This document shows positions 11,847-22,593 of a DNA stretch of 64,000 bases, piece after piece. Numbering within the stretch: the stretch's first letter is position 1; every line of letters begins with the position of its first letter. The translations under genes were made by a program, and so were the position numbers. Source of the stretch: Leptodontidium sp. MPI-SDFR-AT-0119 (taxonomy: Eukaryota > Ascomycota > Leotiomycetes > Helotiales > Leptodontidiaceae); the NCBI GenBank assembly GCA_020726505.1, contig JAHLEZ010000003.1, positions 4,340,001-4,404,000 of the forward strand. Direction: 5' to 3'. Under the pieces are notes generated by a model that made no database searches, was not told where the DNA came from, and was given only the letters and a program-made list of their open reading frames with translations.

Positions 11847-12618
11847 TTCGCTGGACTGGATAGAGACGAGTTTGGGAGCTTGGTCTTGCTTTGTGTGAGG
11901 AATCGAAGATGAGGGTTTGAAGTTTGAAGATGTTACAGAGAGAAATGAAAGGAAATGAAATCATAGTCGTCTTGCAGCCTTGTGGGTGTGGGTTCGGAAC
12001 TAGGAATAGTCGTGAGGGCTAAAGCGAGCTATCCCAAGTGCTCAACTTTGGGGCTCAACTTTGGTACACTAAGGTATCGTCAGAAACCACTTACCTCCTA
12101 CCTAGGCAAGGTAGTTTAGTACCGTGTCAGTCGGGTGATCATTGAGGTGGCTTCGTCACCGTTTAGTAGCGCAATATCTCTATTCCCTTTTTTCTCTTTT
12201 CTTCTTTTTTTCTTTTCGATCTTAGACTAAAAGGAGTTGTAGGTGTGTAATGCAATATTCACACTCTCAGTATTCTCAATGCTCAAAGCGAACCAAATCC
12301 CAAAGACCTTTCGTCACGTGGTGACTTCGAGTTCTGCGCATTTCCTGGTACTGTACACCTCGCGCATCTCTCAGAATGTTCTAATTACAATGTAAAGTCG
12401 TCTGCTAGCTTCCCAGGTTTAGAATTCTTAAGAAGTATTAAGATGGATGGAATATTGATCAATCTGGTCTGCACGTTTTCGAAATAGGGTGCTGAGATAT
12501 TCTACTGTACTGTCCATCGGAAGTTGAAATATCAAGGTGTGACAGGAATTTACATTTCGGTTACTAGAAGTTCCCTCGATATACCATGGCGATGAGACAT
12601 GATCATTTTTGGGCTCTC
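11847..12618. other. Intergenic region with T/C-rich tract
   Basis: Between the start of the 2EXR gene and the end of the DUF6594 gene. It includes a CTACCTAGGCAAGG-type palindromic patch near 12100 and a long pyrimidine tract at about 12184-12216. No coding exon is supported. Confidence 0.4.
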
Positions 12619-15600
12619 TTAGCCTGGCTTTGTCCCATTTCCACTATCAGTGCTCCCAATGAATACGACTTCTACAGCGGCAAATCTAATCTCATTAGCA
12701 AAGTTTTCGCAGTACGGGTATAATGTTACCCACGCAGCAGTAGCAGCGAAGATCTCGATTCTTTTCGCAGCAGTCCCGAAAGTAAGAGCAGCAGCGAAAA
12801 CAAAAGTCATGCTAATCATGATCCCAATCCGGTTCAAGGCGTCCTTTTCGAAGTAAAGAGCGAGGATAGATAAGGCTGGAAGCATCGATGAGAGAAGCGT
12901 GATCAAGACTTTTGCGGTTGTTTTCAATCCCGAGTATTGTATCACTCCCATCTTTGCGTTTGCATTTCGCTGACAATGTTAGTACAGTCGGACCGCTTCA
13001 AACACGACAATTTTAGGATTCAAGTATTATAATATATCTGTTTATACCAAATAATGCGCTTAATTGCTAGCGTCATAAAGAACCCACTTTTATCCTAATC
13101 GGGCTAGCGGTTAAATAGTTGTTCTTATATAGAATAAAAAGGGGGGGGGTCATATTTTTTTGACTTTTATTTTTTTTATATATTATCATTTTTAAATACT
13201 TATAGTGAATATTTTTAAAAGATTTTTGCTTGTAAAATCCTTATTAAATACAATACAGCCTACTATAAGAAAAAAAAGTCTATAATATTAGTTTATACTA
13301 GTTAATTATAAGAAAATTATTTTTTTAATATTTGAAGATATGTAAAATTATTAAGTTAGTATTTTATATATATTATAACGAATATAATTATAATTAATAA
13401 TAATTATAAGTAAGTAGTAGTATTATATGTGATAATGCTTAGTAACTAGCGTCTTTAGCGCGTACTTTAGCTATAAGATAACTTCTTTGCTCTTGTTACT
13501 TTCTTTCTTTTAAAATATTAACAACCTCGCTTACGTTACCTCAACGCTATCACTTAATTAATATGGCAAATTAAGCGAGTAATATCTGTAAGCTATTAAC
13601 TTATTTTAAAGAACTTTATTAATAGTTATATTAACTTAATCGTTTCGGGTGGTTTCGATAATAGCCGGCGATTTTCTATTGGCCAAAGCTACGATATTCT
13701 ACGAAGTCAGAGAGAGAGATCTTAGACTCGGATTCTAATTATCATTCTTTGTAAAGCACTTTTATAACTGCTGAGCTAGCTACCGCGCTAGCAAATAAAT
13801 ACAAAATCTAACCAATAAAATCAAGCTAACTCGTCTCCTTCTCCTTAGTTCTCTGGGACTATATCGAACTCCTTCATTATAGTCTCTGAAATTGTTCTAT
13901 GGCCGCTTTGATTCTTAACACACCAAGCGGCTTGCTTTACGCTAAGCCCCTTTTAGTAAGCGTCTATAAAGCGTGAAGCTCTATTATAGTACCTTCGTAG
14001 CGTATCAAGAGGGCAAGAATCAAGAGCTTTAAAGCAAGCCTCTCGAGCCTAAAAGCAGTAAGTAAACAAAACTAACTCAAAGGGTAAGTAAGGTGTGATA
14101 TACCTGTGGAAACGTGTCTTTCTAAACCTGTCGATAAAGGTTCTTACAATACGCCCAATACATCTCAATCGGGTTTAGCTCGCAGTGAAACTTCGGTAAA
14201 AAGAGACACTTATGACCTCTAACTAATAATATCTTTTCAAGCGCTAACTTCTATTCAAAGAAGTCTTTGTAATTGGCCAAAATCCTCGCTAAGCAACAGG
14301 TAGTCTTAGTACCGGGAGGCGGAGGCCAAGAAAGAAGGTTATTACACTTCTTTTTAGCTTCACTAGTACACTTAGCCGGTGGAAGCTTTTTGCCTATATT
14401 TATTAGTAAATACTTCTTAAATAGGAAGGTATAACTCACCTGTTAGTAAACAACCTCGTTCGGCAAGGATTTGTTTTATTCCCTTTGGAACCTCTTCAAT
14501 TATGGTTGACTTAACTCTCTTTTTTGCCCTAATACGACAACCTTTTCTACCTTCTCTACCTTATAATTAAGCTCTTGAAGAGTCCCAACTAACCCACGAG
14601 CTCGCTTAGCTTCGCTAATATCAGGAGGAAAGTAAGTATCTTATAAAGTAAGTTAATTAATAAATACTTCCTAAAAGGGAAGGTATAACTAGAAACTTAC
14701 CTTTTGAGGTAAAGGAACTCCTCCTTCTCTAAGATTCATTGCAAAAGCGTTTAAAGCTCCGTCTCCTTTACTAGCGTGAGCACTTGATTAGTCGAATACG
14801 AAAACAGCTACTTTATTAGGGTGCTTTTCTTCGAATATATCAATAGCTCTTTCGACTTGAGTAAGAAGTTAATTTGTATCCTAATAAGGCGTCTTTTGCG
14901 GTCCACCGGGATAAATGATTTGCCGAGCATCTTTTTGACCAATTACAAGCCTCCCTTCAAGACTTATAAAGTCAGAACAGTGAATAAGACCTCCTTTTGA
15001 CTTAGAGGGCATTTTTTATTAATTCTTGTCAAGCCAAATTCGCTTAGAGTACTCCTTGGCGTGAAAGCAACTCTCGTCGTGGTAGTAAATAACATGCTCT
15101 TTGATTCCCAAGGGTAGGTTAGGTGTAATAGGTTGTAAGACCTTGTTCTCGTCTTCCTTATAATTCGTAGAGAGAGCTTGATATTCGAGTATCTTTGGGA
15201 GGAAGGTATTTTGTCGATATTCGATTACGTCAGCTCTTTCGTGGCCGTCTACGTAAACTCCTTTCTTCTCTTCAGTAGCATAGAATCCAAGGCGATTTAA
15301 CCACTTATAAGTGGCTATTTTACCAAGAGGCTTCCAAGGCTTTGTTGACTTTCCCTTAGTAGTTTTACCTAATAAAGGCTTCTTACTTTTCGTAGCCGAA
15401 GCTAATAAGCGAGGCATAATTTGCGTATTAAGAGCGTGGCGAAATCCCTTTGGCGTAACAGTAGCAAGCTTTTGAGCTAATAACTAAGTCCTACAAGCTC
15501 GAAAGACGTCTTCGTTATCTAAGTACGATCGATTTTGTTGTTTTCCTCCTCTTGTCTCTAAAGGTAAAGATCCGTAAGTGCGATAGTAAAGAAACAACGC

Positions 15601-17972
15601 TCTAATTTTACGGGCAAGAGTTTTTCCGTCACCTATTAGATAATTACTCTCTGCAACAAGAAGAGACGCTTCGATTCGACCTCTACGAGGACTCTTTTTT
15701 AAGAGATTTTGAAGATATTGTTAAATAAGCGAGTATTCGAAGTGTACGCGAGGCAAGAGTATAATACGCTTGTCGTTAAATTAACTCTTAATATCGGTAA
15801 GAACTTCTCTATAAGTTCTTGGCGTAAAAGAAAAAGAATCAAAAGTAATAGCGTCACTAATAAGTAAGTCTAATAAAAGCTCGCTTCGTCCACTGTCGAT
15901 AAACTCTACGTCGTTGAGATCGTCTAACTTAATAAAGTTATCTTCAGCTTTATGCTCCTTTTCGACTTGTTGATTAAACTCGTCGTCGTCGTCGTCACTT
16001 GAATTAATATCTTCGAATATATCTTCGTCTTCTTCAACTGGAGGCAAAGGAGCTTCTACGCGAGCTTTTAGCATAAAAAAAAAAGCAAGAGACGATTGTT
16101 GAATAGCCGGCTTTTGTAAAAGCTTTGGCAAAGGCTTGTGAAGAGAGGTTTGACGATTTAGCTCTTTTTGAGTACGTCTAGCTCTCTTACGAGTAAACTT
16201 ACTCTTTGTTTCAAGAGGAGCGAATATACTCTTATGAGAGCCTTTAGGAACTAGTTTATAAGTTAGTTAAATTAATATATATATATAAAAGGTAAGAATA
16301 TATACCAAAAGTTGATAGATCAAGCACTTCTTTAGAAGGTAATATTATTATACCTCCTAAATCGATTATTAACTGACGGAAGTACTTAGAGGTTTTAAAC
16401 TCGTCGGTTATATCCTTCTCAATATCTGATTCGTCCGTATCCTCCCTGTCTAGCCTATCCGGGCCTAGCTCTTCAAGATCTTGATCTAAATACTCGTTGT
16501 TACAAGCAATATCATCTTCTTCTTCACTCTCCGAGCTCTCTAATTCGCTACTAAGTATTCGAACTCTACCTTCCTCCTCATATTCGTCTTCGTCGACTTG
16601 ACTACTATTAAAGGCAGTAGGCGTAGAGGTATAGGTAGGTTTAGTAGGGCGTAAGGGTAGGGAAGGTGTTATAGAGCTTGAACTTTGATCTAGTGTTTGT
16701 TGACGAAGCCGCTTTCTAATTGGCCGAATAGGCGATCCAGGAGGTGATTTAGCGAGCGTAGCCCCTCTATTACGCTTTAAGGGAGCCATATTAGCTATAG
16801 TGTTAGTGGTGGTGTTAGTGGTGGTAAAGTAAGGTAGAATTGACGTCAAAGTTAAAGATATTTTAACTCGCTTAATTTTTAAGCCTTAACACCTCAATAA
16901 TAGTTAATACTCAAACCTCCACATTCTTTAAAGGCTTCTAATATATCTTATAGAGCTAATTGCTCGCGTTCTAACGGACCCACTTTTATCCAAATCGGGC
17001 CTAGTAGTAAAAACTTATATCGTTGCCAAGACAAGGGGGGTCATATTTTTTAAAAACTTTTTTTTTGTGATATATTTGACTATAACTTTTTAATTAGATA
17101 ATAAAATAAAAAAAACTAAGAAGCCGAATAGCTTTATATACCTAAGCGTATTATCCTATAAGAAAATATCTCCACTTTTTTAAAGTTTACAAAATTGTCG
17201 TGTTTGAAGCGGTCCGACCGTACTGTAGGAGTATCTTATTTACAGAAGGGCTATTGATAGGACTTCTTTTCTTACCTTTATCCGCCGCCCTAGGATATGG
17301 TTGTATGTCGTTATCAACCAATCCACTGTGCGTCCTGTTGCTGCATCTGCTTCGGATCTCTCAGCTCCCATGACGAAAAACTCGTTAATATCAAGCACGT
17401 TCCAAGTCAGTCTTTCCGAGCCACGAAGAAAAGACTGCCCTTCTCCTGACTCAAGCCCTTTCAGCCATTTGTGGATGAAGTGAAGTTCCGCCTTGTGTGG
17501 GCTCTTAAGGGAAGCAACGTGAGAAAGCTCCAAAAGACATTTATCTATCGATCATCAGCAGCTGGCAAGTCCATCTCATCTCATCTCAAGTGACTAACGC
17601 ACTGTAGTTCTGCAGAGTCTGGTCGATCTTCACCAACAAATCACGCAACTCATCGTCCTCGCTATTGCTCATCTCGAAGAAATCCTGCAGGAGGAAGGGA
17701 TTCCCCTTCTCGTTCGACTTGAAGGTTTCTCTCAGGCGATCTTCGAGCTCCACAAGCTCCGCTTGCATTCTCATCAAGTTGAAAAGGTTGAGCGATCGAA
17801 AGCGCCGGAAGATCGCTGCTTGGTTGTATTGCGCCATGAGGTCTGCTAGTTTGGGATATCCAGGAGTGTCGATTCCCTCGAATGTCCCCGTCGCCTTGGG
17901 AACATCTTTTGTTGCGTATTCAGGGCATTTTGCAGCCCCTCCTCCCTCAAAAGTTTCAACATGTTCCGCCAT
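12619..17972 (-). CDS. DUF6594 family membrane protein, split by an intronic transposon
   Basis: Four exons, 17972-17603, 17544-17276, 12969-12734 and 12685-12619, close in frame to 313 aa. Exon 1 carries GYPKLADLMAQYNQAAIFRRF and LVELEDRLRE, the DUF6594 opening. Exon 2 carries the HKAELHFIHKWL and RLTWNV section. Exon 3 supplies VLITLLSSMLPALSILALYF, IGIMISMTFVFAAAL and AKRIEIFAATAA, the membrane-spanning C-terminus, and exon 4 finishes FAAVEVVFIGS. The family is fungal, predicted membrane-anchored and of unknown function. Introns are 58 nt (17602-17545), a third one that holds the transposon (native length 63 nt, now about 4.3 kb), and 48 nt (12733-12686). The 48-nt intron is a multiple of three, so the frame also reads through it, but splicing restores the conserved ATAAFAAVEVVF junction. 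The gene may still be expressed if the giant intron is removed. Confidence 0.82.
12985..13014. repeat. Left terminal inverted repeat
   Basis: 30 bp. It matches the reverse complement of 17191-17225 except for a missing 5-bp ACGGT segment after CAGT. Confidence 0.85.
13061..13160 (+). repeat. Subterminal direct repeat, left copy
   Basis: About 100 bp inside the left end. It shares the order TAATTGCT, ACCCACTTTTATCC, AATCGGGC and a G-run followed by TCATATTTTTT with 16957-17060, in the same orientation. Confidence 0.6.
13845..16849 (-). pseudogene. DDE transposase of the TIR element, lightly RIP-damaged
   Basis: Read from 16849 downwards. The N-terminus (16849-16290) is Ser/Thr/Pro-rich, then strongly acidic. 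A middle part (16250-15780) has a basic KFTRKRARRTQKELNR stretch and a poly-Asp run. The conserved region includes YVDGHERADVIEYRQ (about 15260) and IYYHDESCFHAKEYSKRIW (about 15080). Further on come KMPSKSKGG, VFVFD-stop-SSAHASKGDGALN (about 14800), CLFLPKFHCELNPIEMYW (about 14200) and a C-terminus ending SETIMKEFDIVPEN at 13848. These give candidate catalytic D, D and E. In-frame stops are all TAA or TAG at positions where Gln or Arg/Trp codons fit, as RIP produces. Short introns interrupt it near 16280, 15010, 14680 and 14430, and exact joins are uncertain. The protein is probably inactive, though only a few changes separate it from an open frame. Confidence 0.75.
16957..17060 (+). repeat. 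Subterminal direct repeat, right copy
   Basis: Same motif order as 13061-13160 and the same orientation. This is unexpected for an element whose ends are inverted repeats. Confidence 0.6.
17191..17225. repeat. Right terminal inverted repeat
   Basis: 35 bp, the partner of 12985-13014. It is followed directly by the TA duplication and then native intron sequence. Confidence 0.85.
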
Positions 17973-18728
17973 AAAATCTTAATCTTCCACGAGACTTTTA
18001 GAAATTCGTCTCAATGATATATCTCGACTGCTGAAGGCTTGAATCAACCGACAAGCAGATCTACTTAACTCGAGATGAAGAAGAGCAGCCTTCCACCGTG
18101 TTGACGGTCTTGATGCACTTTCTTGCTAGAGCCTTGTAAGGAGAGAGGTAGGCTGTAAGGTGGCTCAGCAGATGAGGCAGACTGTTCACTGCACAATAAA
18201 CTTAGACTGGGACGAGGGTGTGATGGATTTATAATATTGCAAGAAGTGCACGCCTGGAACGGAATCCGAGGCTTTATGGCGGATATGGCTGTCTTCCATT
18301 GGCTTCAATTCAGTGTGTCTGCTGATATACAGCCTGGTATAGGATGCTTGTGTTCCCACCTCAAAACACTGACTGCGCATTGATTGGTCGTGGCTTTCTA
18401 AACTCTTGGGAGTGGACGACTTCTCAGTTCAGCTTGTGTTAACTTCGAATCACGATTCCTGATCAGCAAGCCGCCCGTCAAGCCTTCTGCCGAACAGAAA
18501 GGAATATATTCCCTTCACCCCAGATCACACTACTACGGAGCCTTACTCTCGGTGAAGGATCTCGCCACCGTCAATCAAATAAAACATCAAGTTCCTGTCA
18601 TCTGCTACGATAATATCAAGTACCATTTCGATGCACACTCGCTTCTCTAAGCATCTTTTTCTTATTGTTAAGCAACAATCACACAGTCCACTCTGACCGC
18701 AAACGTTCGGGGACCAAATAACAATACC
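17973..18728. other. Divergent promoter region
   Basis: This lies between the DUF6594 gene (-) and the retropepsin-like gene (+) and should hold both promoters. There is no repeat and no supported ORF. The short minus-strand open stretch at 18186-18380 has no features. Confidence 0.45.
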
Positions 18729-20586
18729 ATGGATACCCCGGTTGCTGCTCTAGGGGCGATTCAAATTACAATTACCTCCATGCAGATGATCGCTCAGCTC
18801 AATTCCGTCTATTCAGGAGTATCTGACTCGCCATATCAACCTCCTAAAAAGATACTTTCCGAACTTCCTATCCTCATCAGTTTATTGCAAGAGATACAGA
18901 GCAAAGCCAGCAATTCCTTCACAGAGCCTCCCCCGACGGTCAGCATCGCTTTGCAAATCAGTGTTGAGAGGTTCGAGGAACTCATGGGATACCTGGCGTA
19001 CATGGGACTGGATCCAATTACTGGACAAGCTTTGCCAGGAAAGAGACACAAAATGCAGCGGGTGGTGCAGATGATTCACTGGACCAACACTGGGCAGTTG
19101 CAAGACGTCACGAAGAGATTTAGATCAGCCTTGACATTACTAAGAGATATAGCAATGGAGTACGTCTACATTCCGCAGCTTACCATCCATTGATTCGGGG
19201 CTAATTTTCGGGACATTAGTCAACGGACTCACGACCTCATCACCCAGCAACGTGCATTCCTCCGCTACGAGTTCGACTACACTAGAAGTTTGCTGTCAAG
19301 GAGAAAGGGGCTCTCATCATCGGATGACTTCGTAGAAGACACTTTTATGGACTTACCCGACGACAGTCCAGCCGGTGCAGAAGGCCAGACCTCGCTAAGA
19401 TTCAGTCCTGGATCTGGCACACTCTTCAGCATAACATTTTCCCTGGACGTACCAGACGGTGATAGACCTTTATTCTATCCCGCTAGAGCGAAGTACGATA
19501 CCGGCTGTCCCGATTGCCTTATCTCAGCAGCTGTAATACGAAAATTCAACCTCGAAAGCTGCCTCGAAAACGTAGAGACCGAACGCCAATACACGGGCCT
19601 CGGCAATGTGGAAGTCATTTCGAAGTCCCAGGTTAACCTCAACTGGTCCGCCAACAACGAGACTGTTTCTCGAAGGAACACGTTCTATGTCGTTGCGGAC
19701 TCTCCCTTTGAACTTTTGCTAGGGGAAGATTTCATGATGGCCAACAGCCCTCTGCTTCCAGCGTTACCGATCCGCCTTCTGAACGGGAAGAGCAAAGGTA
19801 GGAAATTGAACAGTTCCACGGTTTGATAGTAGCTGACAATACCCCACTCCAGCCCAGAAGAAAATGGAGGCCGAGAAAGAAGCAGTTGATAATCAGAAGG
19901 GTGCAGAACTAGCGAATCAAAGACGACGGGGTAAGGCCACACAAAAACAAGCCAGTGCCGGTGCCAGTGCGAGCGCAGGGAAGACGGCAGATAGAACACG
20001 GTCGACACCAAACACTCGACAGCTCCAAACGCCTCCACCATCGCCCGTTGAGAAGGCTAAGACAGATCAACACATTTCCGAACATTTGACTCGGAAACCT
20101 GAAGAGAAACCGCAAGCGCCATTGTCCCCGGCTGTAAGAGACGAAGAAGAGAAATTAGAAAAGAAGGAGACACAACCCGACCAGAATCTGAGGATTGTCA
20201 CTTCGACTGAAACAGAAGCACCGCTTCTGGCGATGGCAGAAGGACAACCGCCATCAACAAACAATCATGCACCACAAGACGCATCTCCCGTTCCTGAAGA
20301 AAGTATGGCACAAAGGCCTCCACTTGCCACAACCGGTACCGCCAGCGACGAGAAGCCGTCATCGTCCGATAGTGGATACATGTCAGAAGTGCTAGAAGAA
20401 GTGGTGACACCCTCCAAAGATTCAGCGGCTGCAGAAAAAGTCTCGTCCTTGGCACAGAAACCCAATGGGAGTCAGCCGGTTTCAAGCACGCCGCCCGAGA
20501 AGATTGTTAAAAATGTTTCTAATATATCGCCGGCGCGAGAAGACCAGGTTGGAGTAGGTAAAAGGAGATGGTCTTTCTGGAGATGA
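18729..20586 (+). CDS. Fungal N-terminal-domain protein with retropepsin-like domain
   Basis: Three exons, 18729-19159, 19220-19797 and 19853-20586, give 580 aa. Introns are 60 nt (GTACGT..TTAG) and 55 nt (GTAGGA..CCAG). Residues 1-143 form a helical domain (AALGAIQITITSMQMIAQL.., then ISLLQEIQSK) like the N-terminal domain found at the front of many fungal STAND/NLR-type and signalling proteins. Residues 200-325 look like a single retropepsin fold: KYDTGCPDCLIS holds the Asp-Thr-Gly catalytic triad (Asp 237), and ELLLGEDFM matches the ILGxDF strand near the end of such domains. After 340 the chain is Pro/Ser/Glu-rich and probably disordered, ending in a basic KRRWSFWR. Proteolytic activity is inferred only from the DTG motif. 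Base composition is normal with no RIP, so this is a host gene, not part of the adjacent transposon island. Confidence 0.78.
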
Positions 20587-21016
20587 ATGGATTTGTCTGA
20601 GTAAATCTTAACTTAATGTTTACATTGCGTGAATCGTGTCTTGGAAGTTCCAGGTAGAGCTCTCATAGCATCACGAGAATCTGGAAAGTTCAAGCTCAAC
20701 CAAGCAGTTAACAGGTGTTGAACCGAGACTTTCGAGAGTATGGACAGTGCTGTACGGGATTGCCAGGAATCTGGCCATACGCAAAGCCGGATGGGATAAA
20801 GAGGAGTAAATTAGAATACTCCAATTATATAAATAGTCCATTACAAACTTAAAACGCCACAAAATACTCCTCCCTAGGTATTAAACGCCTCCTCGCTAAA
20901 ACGCTATTAATTTAGCTTAACTTAATCCGACTTTATGTATTATCCCTACCTAGGTACTCTTCATATTTATCTCAACAGACACAGATATCCAGAATTTACT
21001 GGTATTGTACCGACCC
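20587..21016. other. Gene-to-island transition
   Basis: After the stop codon the sequence stays normal to about 20820, then becomes AT-rich with few CA/TG dinucleotides. The first recognisable repeat begins at 21017. Confidence 0.5.
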
Positions 21017-21318
21017 TGTTATGACCTACGACGCGCCTCATATTCTAACCGACACGGGCTCGTAGCATCGCTGGCTATGCGACGGCGCTAAGCCTAATGG
21101 GGAAGACTAGGTGGCGAGCATACGACATGTTAATATAAATGGCGTTCGATTACGCTAGGCCCTATTAGGAGGGTCCTTTATATATTTATACTCGAGCTCT
21201 CTTTTATAAAAAGCTCTCCTTTTCTCCTTATCTTTTTTTCTCGATTCTGAGCGTAGCTTTAGGCCCAAATACAAAGCTAAAGTTAACTCGCCGTATTAAC
21301 CTCTTGCCAGCCGTAATA
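21017..21318 (+). repeat. LTR of Gypsy copy A
   Basis: Starts TGTTATGACC and ends GCCGTAATA. It aligns along its length with the LTRs at 23828 and 30128. Confidence 0.8.
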
Positions 21319-22232
21319 TAAGAAAAGACTAATACCTCTTCGTTATAAAATATTATATTTTACTTAATCTTGCACCTTATTAACCTGCCCTTATAGTAAG
21401 TTAATAATAAGCCTTAACACCTTAGCTTATTTAATAAATAAATACCTCTTTACCTTAGTAGTAGACTATCCTAAAGAAAGCTAAATATTCTCTCGCGAGT
21501 AACTTGCCTTGCTATAATTTAACGCGCGTTATTATTTTAGAACGTATGTTTAATTAATTAATTAATTAATAACCTTAAATACCCCTTAACCCCGCACTAC
21601 TATTACTACTAACTTCTTCCCCTCGTCGGTAAAGCTTTAAAGAAAGAAGCGCCCCTTTACGACTAGGCTTTACTAATACTTTTATCCCTTTAGTCGAGAC
21701 TTTTTTAAAAGAATTAAATAGCTTTAAAGGATTCGACTCGGACTCGAAGAATAAACCCTAAAACTTCTTCAACGCATCGCTAGAGCCTACTAATATAAAT
21801 GGCCTTACCCCCGCTTAATAAATAAAGGTAAATTAGCTAATTAAGGACTTTATTAGCTTTATTGTCGCCACCGCTATTACGCAAGCTCTTACTTAATATA
21901 CTATTAATAACCCTTGTTAAGAGACTTGTACTTCTTCCCCTTTTTCCGATTAATTAACACGTGCTTTTATAACCGACCTTTAGCTAATTACTAATTATTA
22001 TTTACTAAAATTAAATATATTAATTTTAGTAATAGAGCCTTTTAAAGTTAAGTACCCCCGACTCCTCTTTAGCGATTATAAGGGAGATATTAAATACGAT
22101 ACTTAAAAAATAGAAATAAAGCTATTTTTAGAAGAGTATTTTAGTAACTTTAAGAACGGGATATTTTAAGTTAAGGTTTACTTTTGGTATACCGCCGGCG
22201 AGGCTAAGATTATTATCTTTTAATATATAAAT
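21017..22232 (+). mobile_element. Gypsy copy A: 5' LTR plus partial gag
   Basis: A plus-oriented LTR is followed by sequence collinear with the gag region of the full copy at 23828-30427. It stops abruptly where an antisense LTR begins. Heavily RIP-damaged. The GACCC left flank has no matching partner in the window. Confidence 0.75.
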
Positions 22233-22534
22233 TGTTACGGCTGGCAAGAGGTTAATACGGCGAGTAGACTCTAGCTTTGTATTTAGGCCTAAGGCTACGC
22301 TCAGAATCGAGAAGAAAAGACAAGGAGGAAAGGAGGGCTCTTTATAAAGGAGAGCTCGAGTATAAATATATAAAGGACCCTCCTAATAAGGCCTAGCGTA
22401 GTCGAACGCCATTTATTTTTATATATTATATATTCGCTACTTAGTCTTCCTTTTTAAGCTTAACGCCGTCGTATAACTAGCGATATTATAAGCCCGTGTC
22501 GGTTAAAATACGAGGCGTATTATAGGTCGTAACA
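22233..22534 (-). repeat. 3' LTR of Gypsy copy B
   Basis: Reverse complement of the family LTR: TGTTACGGCTGG at the left end and GGTCGTAACA at the right end. Confidence 0.8.
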
Positions 22535-22541
22535 TTACCCC

Positions 22542-22542
<1 letters not shown>

Positions 22543-22591
<49 letters not shown>
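22543..22591. repeat. Poly-C tract (about 49 nt)
   Basis: An unbroken C run next to the LTR, at the place where the other copies have a polypurine tract of only eight or nine G/C. It is either an expanded homopolymer or an assembly artefact. Confidence 0.85.

Positions 22592-22593
<2 letters not shown>

Larger units (their letters stand above)
12985..17225 (-). mobile_element. TIR DNA transposon with TA target duplication, IS630/Tc1-like DDE transposase
   Basis: The element is 4241 bp and is flanked by TA on both sides (12983-12984 and 17226-17227). Its ends are inverted repeats that share GGACCGCTTCAAACACGACA. The right end begins (inward) CAGTACGGTCGG, while the left has CAGTCGG, a 5-bp deletion. 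The minus strand carries one transposase gene. TA duplication, CAGT ends and a transposase ending in an LNPIEMYW box point to the IS630/Tc1/mariner/pogo assemblage. The length is more than twice that of Fot1-type elements because of a long acidic N-terminal region. RIP-type damage is light. Confidence 0.85.
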
